Assembly: GCA_963716685.1 (NCBI GenBank)
Contig: CAVQTR010000003.1
Coordinates: 1 to 64,000 of the forward strand
Length of the DNA stretch: 64,000 bases
Source: JALYXI01 sp963716685
GTDB lineage: Bacteria > Acidobacteriota > Terriglobia > Bryobacterales > Bryobacteraceae
Direction of reading: 5' to 3'
The notes under the pieces were generated by a model. It was not told the origin of the DNA. It did no database searches and was given only the letters and a program-made list of their open reading frames with translations. Positions 54,907-63,845 of this stretch are shown here, one piece after another. Position 1 is the stretch's first letter, and every line of letters begins with the position of its first letter. Made by a program: the position numbers and the translations under genes.

Positions 54907-57905
54907 CAAAACGCCTGCCCGATCGAAAAGAAAAACTGGAACCGGCTTACCCGCTGCGGCGACGCCACACAGGTATTGTTGATGGCGCACTGTACCAACT
55001 GCTGATAAGTGCCCCCGAATCCATTGAAGCGCGGCGCGTTGATGCTGTCGGCCACGTCCACGCGCACCGGCCCGATTGGCGTCTTATAACGGATGCCAAA
55101 ACCAACCGCGTGCACCATATAGTCGAAATCCTGATCGTTTCGCTGCGAAAAGCGGAAGGAGAAGTTGCTGAACCGGTCAAAGACGTTTCCAAAATCGTGA
55201 AATACCACGCCGCCGATGCTGTCCCCAAACAAGGGGAACCGCAGTTCGGTCGTGTTAAAGAACAGGGCCGACCCTCCCAGCGGAAACCCGGTGTCCAGAT
55301 CCCGCGGCCCCGCCTGATTCTCGGGGAAGCCGCGCATGGAGTTGCCTCCGCCGCCGTAGAAACGCTCCGGCAGCGGGATCGGATCATTGGGGTCCGAAGA
55401 CTTCGAGACGGAGAACGCCGGCTCCACGCCAAAGGACGTCTGCCGCGCCAGCACCAGCTTCTTGCCAATTGGGTGATACGTGGCGTTGCGCCCCAGCAGC
55501 CGCGCGAAACTCGTATTCGAGCCGAATTGCCTCGCCGCCAGACCCACATCCAGCGTGTTGTAAAGACCTCGGTGCGCATCCGTTGGGTCGTCCCGGCGGT
55601 CCTGCACCAGGTTGACAGATACAATCCCCACTCGTACGCTCTGCGAGAGCAGGGGCAGCAGTTCCGGCGCGATTTTCAAATTGCTGACCATCACGTTGCG
55701 GTAAGTGAATCGCAGGAATGCCGTCAGCGACTTTGAGAATCGGTCGGTCAGCTGCACGGACCCTTCTTCCCGCCGCGCCGCGAATGTCCTCACATCGTGC
55801 GCATCGTCGAACAGCAGTTCGAACTTCAAATCCGTTTTCGTGTGGCCCAGAATCTTCGGCCACAGATAATCCACCAGGCCGCGCGTGTCTAGGCTGGAGT
55901 AGCGGGTGCTGAAGCGAATGGTGTGGCCCAGGCCGAGGAAGTTGATTCTCGTCACATCGAGCGACACGCGCGGGCTGAACCCCGCCGCGCCGGCCGGATT
56001 GGCCAGACTGTCCGCTGCATTGCTGCCGCCGATGTTCGCCAGCTGCGCGCCGAAGCCCACCGTCACGGAATAGCGGCGCGCTTCCTGAATGTCGTAAATC
56101 ACGTACTTGCGCTCCGTCGAGCCGTCCTGATTCTGAACCGCCATATTCACCCGGGCGAACACTCCCAGGTCGTACAAGCGCTTCTGGATATCCGACATCG
56201 CAACCGGCGAAAGCGGATCTCCCGGACTCAAGGAAACATTCCGCGCCACCAGCTCCGGGCGCGTGTGAACCAGGCCGGAAGTAATCACCTCGCGTACAAA
56301 CTGCCGGTTTCCTTCGGAGATATGAAACTGCAAATTCACCAGCTTCGGATTCGCTCCCGGCGAGGTGGCGAAATCGAAGGAGGCATTGGGAAAGCCGTTC
56401 TCGAAGTAGTAGGTCAGGATGGTGTCGCGGTCTTCCGCGACGTTGAAGTCACTGTAGGGCTGGTCCTCTGCCGAACTCAGCAGCGGCAGGACGCTCTTCA
56501 AATCCAGCAGCGTGTTCCCGGTGACCTTCAGGCTCGATACGATGTATTGCTGTCCCTCCACGATCTTGAGCGTGACCGCGACATTGCCCTGCTTCCCGCC
56601 GTAGTTATCCTGCGTATCTGCGCTCACCGCCACGTCGCGAAAGCCGTTGGACTGATAGAGATTCGAGATGGATTGCTCATCCCGCCGCGTAAACGCCTCG
56701 CTGTACCGCCCGCGGCGGAACTGAAACGATTTCGGCTGCAGAAACAGGCGCTCGCGAATCGCATCAGTAGTGAAGTACTGGTTGCCCTGAATGGAGAGCT
56801 TGACGAAGGTGTGGCGTTCGCCTGGCGAGATGATGTAATCGATCTCCTGCTTCCCGTTCACCACACGCTGTTCGTTGTACCGTACCGTCGCCTCAAAATA
56901 TCCTTTGGCCTGAAATTCTTCCTGCAGGTTCCGCCGGCCTTCCTCGAGAAGGTCCGGATCCACCGCGTGCTCCTGAAACACGGGGACGTTTTCTTCCAGA
57001 ACCTTGCGCTTCACTTTGGCTCCGACGCCCTTGATCGAGACCACCGGCCCGGCCTGGATCTCCAGCCGCGGAGTTACTGACAAAGTCGGCTTGTTGAAAT
57101 CCAGCGCCTTGAGTTCCACCGTGGCCAGCAGCCGGTCCGACTTCGTAAACTTGTTGCGGACTCCGTCAAGCCCCTGCCGCACCCGCGCCTGGGTCACCGG
57201 ATGCCATTTCTTCAGAATCAGTTCCTTCCACCGCGTGGCCTTGATGATGGTCTTATTCGGCAGCTCCGGATTTCCTGTGATCACCGGCATGCTGAACCGC
57301 GCTCGCTTGCCGGTCTCCACGTGGTACACGACATTCACCTGCTGTGCCTCATTCGAGTAGTCCAGAGAGGAACTCACGGCCGATTCGTAGTAGCCGTTCT
57401 GCACCAGCAGGTGAGTGATGTTGGCTTCCCCGGTCTTCACATCCGCCGCGTGGAAAGGCGTGCCCAGGTCCAGCCGCGCCGCGTTCACCAGTTGTTCCGC
57501 GTTCGGGGGCTCGCCCAGCTTGCCAGCAACGGAAACTCTCCCGATAAACCAGCTGTTCTTTGTCGCAATTCGGATTGTGACAGCGTTGCCCGCGGCGGGT
57601 TCCGCATCGATCGCGATGTCCTGGTAGCGCCCGGTCGCGTACAGCCTGTCGATGGTGCTGCGCACATCCGCCAGGTGCAGCGGCGTGTTCACTTTCAGCG
57701 GGAGAATGTCCTTCAATTCGACCGGCTCCACGCTCTGAGAGGCAATGGGAGGATCGAAGTTGATCGCGGCGATTGTCAGGCCTTCAAACTGTTGAGGATC
57801 GGCCTGCAGCAGGCTGCCGCAGAGCATCCACCACAACGCGCCGGCCGTTGCTCGGCGAACCTGACCCCAATGCAGGAGAGTGCGAAGACTATGGCGTGGA
57901 CGCAC
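54906..57905 (-). CDS. BamA/TamA-family outer-membrane insertase
   Basis: 999 residues from GTG 57905 (ATG 57947 also possible). A signal peptide (ATAGALWWMLCGSLLQA) is followed by several POTRA domains (FEGLTIAAINFDPP, TFVKLSIQGNQYFTTDAI, YIVSSLKVTGNTLLDLKSV, REVITSGLVHTRPEL) and a C-terminal 16-strand barrel with the L6 motif GGGGNSMRGFPENQ and an ending FFFSIGQAF. The long POTRA part and neighbouring tamB favour a TamA-like role, but BamA cannot be excluded. First gene of the three-gene operon. Confidence 0.93.
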   Translation of the reverse strand: MRPRHSLRTLLHWGQVRRATAGALWWMLCGSLLQADPQQFEGLTIAAINFDPPIASQSVEPVELKDILPLKVNTPLHLADVRSTIDRLYATGRYQDIAIDAEPAAGNAVTIRIATKNSWFIGRVSVAGKLGEPPNAEQLVNAARLDLGTPFHAADVKTGEANITHLLVQNGYYESAVSSSLDYSNEAQQVNVVYHVETGKRARFSMPVITGNPELPNKTIIKATRWKELILKKWHPVTQARVRQGLDGVRNKFTKSDRLLATVELKALDFNKPTLSVTPRLEIQAGPVVSIKGVGAKVKRKVLEENVPVFQEHAVDPDLLEEGRRNLQEEFQAKGYFEATVRYNEQRVVNGKQEIDYIISPGERHTFVKLSIQGNQYFTTDAIRERLFLQPKSFQFRRGRYSEAFTRRDEQSISNLYQSNGFRDVAVSADTQDNYGGKQGNVAVTLKIVEGQQYIVSSLKVTGNTLLDLKSVLPLLSSAEDQPYSDFNVAEDRDTILTYYFENGFPNASFDFATSPGANPKLVNLQFHISEGNRQFVREVITSGLVHTRPELVARNVSLSPGDPLSPVAMSDIQKRLYDLGVFARVNMAVQNQDGSTERKYVIYDIQEARRYSVTVGFGAQLANIGGSNAADSLANPAGAAGFSPRVSLDVTRINFLGLGHTIRFSTRYSSLDTRGLVDYLWPKILGHTKTDLKFELLFDDAHDVRTFAARREEGSVQLTDRFSKSLTAFLRFTYRNVMVSNLKIAPELLPLLSQSVRVGIVSVNLVQDRRDDPTDAHRGLYNTLDVGLAARQFGSNTSFARLLGRNATYHPIGKKLVLARQTSFGVEPAFSVSKSSDPNDPIPLPERFYGGGGNSMRGFPENQAGPRDLDTGFPLGGSALFFNTTELRFPLFGDSIGGVVFHDFGNVFDRFSNFSFRFSQRNDQDFDYMVHAVGFGIRYKTPIGPVRVDVADSINAPRFNGFGGTYQQLVQCAINNTCVASPQRVSRFQFFFSIGQAF

Positions 57906-57951
57906 TACCGCTATCGTAGCGTTGTTACCATCTGAACATAAACCCACCGAA

Positions 57952-58962
57952 ATGAAGGAACGTTATGAAAGGCAGATTCTCTGTCCTGTGTGGGGTGAAA
58001 ACGGACAGTCCCATCTGAGCGCCGCGCACGCCATTATCGTCGGCTGCGGCGCGCTCGGCAGTGTCCAGGCGGAGGTCCTGGCGAGGGCCGGTACCGGCCG
58101 TATCAGCCTGATCGACCGGGACTTCGTGGAAGCGAGCAACCTGCACCGCCAGGTTCTGTTTTCGGAAGCTGATGCCGCTCAGTCCCTGCCCAAAGCGGTG
58201 GCTGCTGCCCGCCGGCTGCGCGAAGTGAATTCCACCATACGCGTGGACCCCGTGACCGCCGATCTGGAGCCGGGAAACGCGCGCGATCTTCTGGAAGGCG
58301 CCGATCTCATCCTGGACGGTACCGATAATTTTGAGACCCGCTACCTGATCAACGATTTCTGCGTCGAGTCGCACATTCCCTGGATCTATGGCGCGGCGGT
58401 CGGCACCGCCGGACTGACTATGTCCGTGCTCCCTGGTGACACTGCGTGCCTTCGCTGTGTCTATCCCGATCCGCCTTCAGGCGCTCAGCCCACCTGTGAG
58501 ACGGCTGGCGTGCTGGCGTCCATCACAATGCTGATCGCTGGTTTTCAGGCTGCTGAAGCCCTCAAGTACCTTTCCGGCAATGCGGGTGCCATGAGGCGTT
58601 CCATTCTGTCCCTCGACACCTGGAGCGGTGCGATTCGCGAAACCGCCACTCCCGCCCGCGATCCGGATTGCCCGGCCTGCGCCCGTGGACGCCTGGATTG
58701 GCTGAACGGCCTGCATCGGCCTCCCGTTAGCCTATGTGGCAGAAATGCCGTACAGATCCACGATCAAGCGCGCCGTATGGACCTTAAGGATCTTGCTTCG
58801 CGGCTGGCGACTCTCGGCGTGGTCCGGTCCAACGAATTCGCCCTGCGATTCTTCCGCGACCCGTACGAACTGACTGTGTTCCCCGATGGCCGCGCGATCG
58901 TTAAGGGGACAACGGACCTGTCGGTGGCGCGCTCCGTCTACGCCCGGTACCTCGGAAACTAA
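57952..58962 (+). CDS. ThiF/MoeB/HesA-type E1-like adenylyltransferase
   Basis: 336 residues from ATG 57952. Opens KERYERQILCPVWG; ATP-binding GCGALGS, DRDFVEASNLHRQVLF, LDGTDNFETRYLINDFC, catalytic Cys in TCETAGVLAS, and zinc-binding CLRC and CPAC. The C-terminal 75 residues (KDLASRLATLGVVRSNEFALRF) match the short extension seen in MoeB-like enzymes that feed sulfur to ThiS/MoaD-type proteins. Divergent from the BamA-like gene. No sulfur-carrier gene is adjacent. Confidence 0.9.
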   Translation: MKERYERQILCPVWGENGQSHLSAAHAIIVGCGALGSVQAEVLARAGTGRISLIDRDFVEASNLHRQVLFSEADAAQSLPKAVAAARRLREVNSTIRVDPVTADLEPGNARDLLEGADLILDGTDNFETRYLINDFCVESHIPWIYGAAVGTAGLTMSVLPGDTACLRCVYPDPPSGAQPTCETAGVLASITMLIAGFQAAEALKYLSGNAGAMRRSILSLDTWSGAIRETATPARDPDCPACARGRLDWLNGLHRPPVSLCGRNAVQIHDQARRMDLKDLASRLATLGVVRSNEFALRFFRDPYELTVFPDGRAIVKGTTDLSVARSVYARYLGN

Positions 58963-58991
58963 AAAAGCCCGAGGCCGAAGCCCCGGGCCTT
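58961..58991 (-). terminator. Rho-independent terminator of the PEP-CTERM gene
   Basis: On the minus strand GCCCGGGGC-TTCG-GCCTCGGGC followed by TTTTTT: a 9-bp stem (one G-U) with a UUCG loop, 26 nt after the stop at 59017. Confidence 0.88.
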
Positions 58992-59016
58992 GATACGTAC
59001 AAACGTCGCAACGTGC

Positions 59017-59667
59017 TTAGGCCTTGCGGCGGCGCAGTCCGAAGCAGCCGACGGCCAGCAGTCCAGCGCCGATGCTGAACATGGTTCCCGGTTCCGGAAC
59101 GCTTGTCGGGGCAAACCCGGGTCCCGTGTTGGACACGCCGTCCTGAATCGAAACCGTGCCCGTAGTAAACGAGCGTGCGTTGGTCTGGATTTCAAGAAAG
59201 ACACTTGATTGTCCAGGGTTGATAGCGGTCGGGAAGAAGTTGAACCCGATCACGTTTCCGTTCGTGCTCCGGTCCACGGTCGCAGGTACCACTTCAGTAC
59301 CGTTCGAATTGGTGGTGTTGTAGCCCACGTCGGCGGAGAAAGCCCCGAACGAACCAGCCGTAACGCGTTCGATAATCCCACTCGCCGAGCTTGAGTCGGT
59401 AACCACGCCAATCAGAAAATCCAGGCATCCTGCGCAGAATACGTTGTTAGCGTCCATCACAACCGTTTCTGTATAGGTCGCGATAAATGTTGGGGAGAAC
59501 GTTGTCGTCACCGTCTGCATGCCGGTGGTCGCCACCTGCGTGAAAGCTGTGGTTGTAAACTGATCCGGAGCGACGGGAAGTGCCCCCGGCACGATCGTGG
59601 TGGCAAACGTCAGGGGCAGTGTAGCAGCTGTCCCTAGAAAAAGCATAACCTTTGAAAACCGAAACAT
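59017..59667 (-). CDS. PEP-CTERM-sorted secreted protein
   Basis: 216 residues. Signal peptide (MFRFSKVMLFLGTAATLPLTFA), a Thr/Ser-rich beta-type body (TTFSPTFIATYTETVVM, GFNFFPTAINPGQSSVF), and a textbook PEP-CTERM tail: VPEPGT, hydrophobic span, LRRRK. Cleaved and anchored or released by an exosortase, usually with exopolysaccharide. Strong ribosome site (GGAGGAG, 7 nt from ATG), unlike most genes here. The exosortase gene is not in the window. Confidence 0.93.
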   Translation of the reverse strand: MFRFSKVMLFLGTAATLPLTFATTIVPGALPVAPDQFTTTAFTQVATTGMQTVTTTFSPTFIATYTETVVMDANNVFCAGCLDFLIGVVTDSSSASGIIERVTAGSFGAFSADVGYNTTNSNGTEVVPATVDRSTNGNVIGFNFFPTAINPGQSSVFLEIQTNARSFTTGTVSIQDGVSNTGPGFAPTSVPEPGTMFSIGAGLLAVGCFGLRRRKA

Positions 59668-59842
59668 CTTGAACTCCTCCGATTTGGATCTTCGTCAGAA
59701 GATACCTCCCGAGGATACAGGGGTCCCATTATCGAAAGGAGTAAGAATTGTTATTTCGGGTGTGATACAACACAAATGAGCCGCTCTGGCCTGTGTGGAG
59801 CAACACATTCCTGTGTTTTCTTAAGGTTAAATCGAAAGAGGA

Positions 59843-60811
59843 CTAGTACCCTCGGTGCTTGTCCACCAAATTTTCTAAGGGTTGTCCCTTACGAAATCTT
59901 TCCAGGTTGGAATAGAAGAACAGCATAGCCTGGTCCAGCCAGTCCTCGGTGTTGTCCGAGCAGTGCGGCGAGACCAGAACGTTCTCCATGTGGTAAAAAG
60001 GATGGCCTTCCGGAAGCGGCTCCACTTCGAACACGTCCAGCGCCGCCCCGCGGATCTCCTTGTTCCGCAGCGCCTCCACCAGCGCTTCCTCGTCAATCAC
60101 CGGGCCACGCCCCACATTCATAATCACAGCGGTCCTCTTCATCGCCGCAAACTCCGCAGTGGAAAGCATATGTTTCGTTTGTGGGGTCAGTGGGGCGGCC
60201 GCCACCACGTAATCGCTCTCGCGCAGCAGCTCGTGCAGCCCGTCAAACCCGAAGATACGGTCGGGCACCGTGTCCCCCTCGGAATGCTCCGGATTCCGGC
60301 GCAGCGCCAGTACGCGCATCCCCATACTCTTCGCCCGCTCTCCACAGGCGCGGCCAATGTCGCCGTAGCCCACAATCCCCATGGTTTTGCCCCGCAGTTC
60401 CTCTACATTAAACTGCTCCCACCGCCCCGCCTTCTGGTTCCGCATCATCCGCGGAATGTCCTTAGCGAAAAACATGGCTCCCGCAATGGCAAATTCCCCC
60501 AGCGACTGGCTGAACACACCCTTTCCGTTGGTCAGCGGTACCGCACTTTCCACCAGCGCCGGGAACAACAGGCTGTCCAGCCCGGCCGAGCGCGAATGAA
60601 TCCACTTCAGCTTCTTCGCCCGCGCTAAAAGCTGCTCCATCACGTCGCGCTTTGCCCCCCAGGTGAAGATCACATCGGCGTGTTCAATCACGCCGGCGAA
60701 GTCCTCCGCCGTAATGCCGACAGTGGTCCGGACGTTCGGAGGCATGCGGTCCAGCAGGGGCGGCCGGCCCTCTTTCGCGTTCGTCACAATCAGCAGCGAG
60801 AGTTGATCCAT
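59843..60811 (-). CDS. D-2-hydroxyacid dehydrogenase family oxidoreductase
   Basis: 322 residues. NAD(H)-binding GIVGYGDIGRACGERAKSMGM, catalytic Arg (VGRGPVIDEEAL), Glu (FEVEPLP) and His (VSPHCSD). Acts on 2-oxoacid/2-hydroxyacid pairs; substrate not predictable. A TAGTTT hexamer lies 7 nt before the ATG and no Shine-Dalgarno. Divergent from the propeller genes. Confidence 0.9.
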   Translation of the reverse strand: MDQLSLLIVTNAKEGRPPLLDRMPPNVRTTVGITAEDFAGVIEHADVIFTWGAKRDVMEQLLARAKKLKWIHSRSAGLDSLLFPALVESAVPLTNGKGVFSQSLGEFAIAGAMFFAKDIPRMMRNQKAGRWEQFNVEELRGKTMGIVGYGDIGRACGERAKSMGMRVLALRRNPEHSEGDTVPDRIFGFDGLHELLRESDYVVAAAPLTPQTKHMLSTAEFAAMKRTAVIMNVGRGPVIDEEALVEALRNKEIRGAALDVFEVEPLPEGHPFYHMENVLVSPHCSDNTEDWLDQAMLFFYSNLERFRKGQPLENLVDKHRGY

Positions 60812-60818
60812 AGGAACG

Positions 60819-60824
60819 AAACTA
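60819..60824 (-). promoter_or_regulatory. -10-like hexamer of a possible leaderless transcript
   Basis: TAGTTT on the minus strand, 7 nt before the ATG at 60811. Confidence 0.35.
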
Positions 60825-60873
60825 GCACGCCCCTCCCGCCCCCGGCCGCACGGCCGATATAAACTGTGAGGCG

Positions 60874-62427
60874 ATGCAAACTTCCAAAATGCTGACCGCC
60901 TTCGCGGCAGGGCTGGGGCTGCTCGCCGCCGCGGAGTGGCCCACCGACGGCGGCAATTCGCAGCGGACCAACTGGCAGCGCGATGAGAAACTCCTGAACC
61001 GCAACAACGTCAAAGGCCTGAAGATATTGTGGAAGCTGCAACTCGATAACGTGCCCCACGAGATGCACTCGCTGTTCCCGCCGCTCATCGTGGAAGGCGT
61101 GCCCGGCCCGGGGGGCCCCAGGCAGATTGCCATCGAAGCGGGGGTGGCCGATAACATCTACGCCATCGACGTCGAGACCGGCAAAGTTCTCTGGCGGAAA
61201 CATTTTGAATACCCCACCCCGGCGCGCGCAGGCCGTCCCGGTGACCCGTTATGTCCCACCGGCCAGACCGCCACGCCCGTCATCGGCCCAGCCGATGCTT
61301 CCGGCGGTCGCGCAGTTTACGCGCTCGCCGGCGACGGCAAGATTCACTCCCTCAACGTTGCCAACGGGGAAGACCTGGCCCCGCCGTTCGCCTTCGGCTA
61401 TCCGAATGGTAAGTCGTACGCGCTGAATCTCTGGAAGAATCTCATTTTCACCACCACCTCCCAGGGCTGCGCCGGCAATCCCAATCAGATGTGGGCGGTC
61501 GATCTCACCGATCCCGAAAAGAAAGTGATGACCGCCAATCCCAAAAGCGGCGGCCTTTGGGGCCGTCAGGGCGCAGCCATCGATTCCACTGGCACCGCGT
61601 GGGCTCCCACGGGAGACGGGCGCTACGACCCCGCCAACCGCGTCTATGGCAACGGGCTGATCGGCGCTCGCGTGGAAGATAAGGAACTGAAGATCGAAGA
61701 CTGGTATATCCCGTCGAATTCGGTCTGGCTGCAGAAGCGCGACCTCGACATGCAGGTCACTCCCGCCATCTTCCCTTTTAAGGGCCGCGAGCTTATGGTT
61801 ACCGGCAGCAAGGAATGCCGCATGATGCTGCTGGACACCAAATCCGCCGGAGGGGCCGACCACCGCACCCCGCTCGACCGCACGCCGCTCATGTGCAATG
61901 AAGAGACCGATTTTCAGTCCGCTGGGATCTGGGGCAGCATGGCGTCCTGGGAGGATGGACGCGGCACCCGCTGGGTGCTCACTCCCTTCTGGGGGCCTGT
62001 GCACCCCGAGTTCAAAGTGCCGGTTTCCTGGGGTCCGGTGGTCCACGGCGCTGTGGTCGCGCTGAAAGTCGAAGAGAGCAACGGCAAATTTCACCTGAAC
62101 CCCGCCTGGATGTCGCGCGATATGGATCAGGCTGAGCCGCCCGTGATCGCCAACGGCGTCATCTACGCTTACGGCAACGGCGAAAATACGCGGCAGGCCT
62201 ACGCCGATCGCGGTCTCTACGACGCCAGCCCGGAGCGGATCAAGAATTCCACTCACGCCGTGCTCTACGCGCTCGACGCGGAGACCGGCAAAGAGTTGTA
62301 TTCCAGCGGAGACCAGATCAAGTCGTTCAACCACTTCAGCGGCCTTTCGGTCGCCAACGGCCGCGTATACATCGCCACTTACGACAGCATTCTCTACTGT
62401 TTTGGCCTGGAGGGAAGCGCTCGATGA
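60874..62427 (+). CDS. PQQ-binding-like beta-propeller protein, first of two
   Basis: 517 residues with a signal peptide (MLTAFAAGLGLLAAA). Starts WPTDGGNSQRTNW as do quinoprotein dehydrogenase propellers, with blades of the form IYAIDVETGKVLWRKH and VLYALDAETGKELYSSG. The conserved PQQ-contact residues cannot be checked by eye, so PQQ binding is not shown; many acidobacterial relatives have no known cofactor. TATAAACT lies just upstream and a GAGG near the ATG. Stop overlaps the next start by 4 nt. Confidence 0.85.
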   Translation: MQTSKMLTAFAAGLGLLAAAEWPTDGGNSQRTNWQRDEKLLNRNNVKGLKILWKLQLDNVPHEMHSLFPPLIVEGVPGPGGPRQIAIEAGVADNIYAIDVETGKVLWRKHFEYPTPARAGRPGDPLCPTGQTATPVIGPADASGGRAVYALAGDGKIHSLNVANGEDLAPPFAFGYPNGKSYALNLWKNLIFTTTSQGCAGNPNQMWAVDLTDPEKKVMTANPKSGGLWGRQGAAIDSTGTAWAPTGDGRYDPANRVYGNGLIGARVEDKELKIEDWYIPSNSVWLQKRDLDMQVTPAIFPFKGRELMVTGSKECRMMLLDTKSAGGADHRTPLDRTPLMCNEETDFQSAGIWGSMASWEDGRGTRWVLTPFWGPVHPEFKVPVSWGPVVHGAVVALKVEESNGKFHLNPAWMSRDMDQAEPPVIANGVIYAYGNGENTRQAYADRGLYDASPERIKNSTHAVLYALDAETGKELYSSGDQIKSFNHFSGLSVANGRVYIATYDSILYCFGLEGSAR

Positions 62428-63845
62428 CACGCTTCCCGGCCGCGGCACTGCTCGCCGCTGTCCTTGCCCCTGCCGCGTTTGGCCAGGGGCGGCCTCTCGA
62501 CTGGTCCTTCTACGGCGGCGACGCCCAGCACACCAACTGGGAAAAGGCCGATTCGCGCATCACCCGCGAAAACGTCAAGGACTTCCAACTGGTTTTGAAA
62601 CGCCGCCTTGAAACCGCGAAGGGCGGCCTACGCACGCTCACACCTCCGGTGGTCATCGGCCAACTCATCTCCTACCGGGGATTCAAGGAGCTTGCCTTCG
62701 TCACCGGCAGCTCCGACACCATCTGGTCCATCGATGTAGATACCGATCGCATCTTCTGGCAAAAGCGCTTCAGTACAGCCGCGAAATCCGGCCCCTGCGG
62801 CGGAGCCACCGCCGCGGCCGCGCTCACGCCTCCCACCAACTTCGGCGCCCGTCAGCGTCCCGCGCCCGGCGGAGCGGCGCCTGTCAATCGCGGAGTGCTT
62901 GCGGCCGGCGGATTTGGCGCGCCCCGTCCCGCCTTTTCGGTTTCCCGCGACGGCAAGCTTCACCTGCTGAATACCTCCAACGGGGACGATCTGCTCCCGG
63001 CCATTCCCTTCCTGCCGGCCGATTCCGAAGCGTCCAGCCTTACCATTGCGGATGGCGCGATCTACACAACCACCACAGCCTGCGGCGGAGCCCCCGCGGG
63101 CGTGTGGGCCCTTGATCTTTCCGCTGTGGATCCCAAAGGTCCGGCTTCCGCGCCGCCCGCGCCTGCTACGTTCCACGGCAGCACCAGCGCGCTCGCCATC
63201 GGCAACGATGGAGCGGTCTACGCCTCCACTGCCGACCATCCGCTGGTCGCGCTCGCTCCCCGCACCCTCGCCCTCGAGCATTCCTTCTCCGGCGCGCCCG
63301 GCGGCGTAGTTGCCCCAGTGGTCTTCACCCATAAGGATCACGAATTCGTCGTCATCGCCGCCCATGATGGCTCGCTGTATCTCTTTGATTCCACCGCCTT
63401 CGATGCCCCGGTCTCCAAAACTCCCGTCATCGGCACCGTTTGGGGCGGTCTCTCGAGCTGGCAGGACCCCGCCGGCACGCGCTGGGTACTCGCGCCGGTG
63501 TGGAAATCCGCCGCCACTGGGAAAGGCGCCATCGTCGCCATGAAGCTGGAAGAGCAAAACGGAAAGCCGGTGCTCTCCCAGGCCTGGACCTCGCCCGACA
63601 TGGATTCCCCGCAGCCTCCGGTCATTACGGCAGGCGTGGTGTTCGCCCTTGCCAGCGGTACCGGCGCGAAATCGCATGCGGTGCTCCATGCCTTCGATGC
63701 GCTCACCGGCTCGGAGATTTACACCACAGGCAATCAGGTCACTTCGCCCGCCAACCTCACGGGCATCAGCATCGCCAACGGGCGCGTCTTCTTCACTACC
63801 GGCGACGGCACGCTCTACGCCTTCGGCGTCTACATGGAGCGGTGA
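62424..63845 (+). CDS. PQQ-binding-like beta-propeller protein, second of two
   Basis: 473 residues with signal peptide (MTRFPAAALLAAVLAPAAFGQ). Similar layout to the preceding protein: DWSFYGGDAQHTNWEKADS, IWSIDVDTDRIFWQKRF, VWALDLSAVDP, LHAFDALTGSEIYTTGN. An Ala/Pro/Gly-rich insert (residues about 125-175) breaks blade 2. Likely a paralogue made by tandem duplication and divergence. Stop overlaps the DUF1080 gene start by 1 nt. Confidence 0.85.
   Translation: MTRFPAAALLAAVLAPAAFGQGRPLDWSFYGGDAQHTNWEKADSRITRENVKDFQLVLKRRLETAKGGLRTLTPPVVIGQLISYRGFKELAFVTGSSDTIWSIDVDTDRIFWQKRFSTAAKSGPCGGATAAAALTPPTNFGARQRPAPGGAAPVNRGVLAAGGFGAPRPAFSVSRDGKLHLLNTSNGDDLLPAIPFLPADSEASSLTIADGAIYTTTTACGGAPAGVWALDLSAVDPKGPASAPPAPATFHGSTSALAIGNDGAVYASTADHPLVALAPRTLALEHSFSGAPGGVVAPVVFTHKDHEFVVIAAHDGSLYLFDSTAFDAPVSKTPVIGTVWGGLSSWQDPAGTRWVLAPVWKSAATGKGAIVAMKLEEQNGKPVLSQAWTSPDMDSPQPPVITAGVVFALASGTGAKSHAVLHAFDALTGSEIYTTGNQVTSPANLTGISIANGRVFFTTGDGTLYAFGVYMER

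Noticed and set aside
59770..59820. TGTGATACAACACA and AACACATTCCTGTGTT as a CRP-like site or terminator
   Set aside because: The first lacks the second CRP half-site; the second has an AT-rich stem and no proper T-run on either strand.
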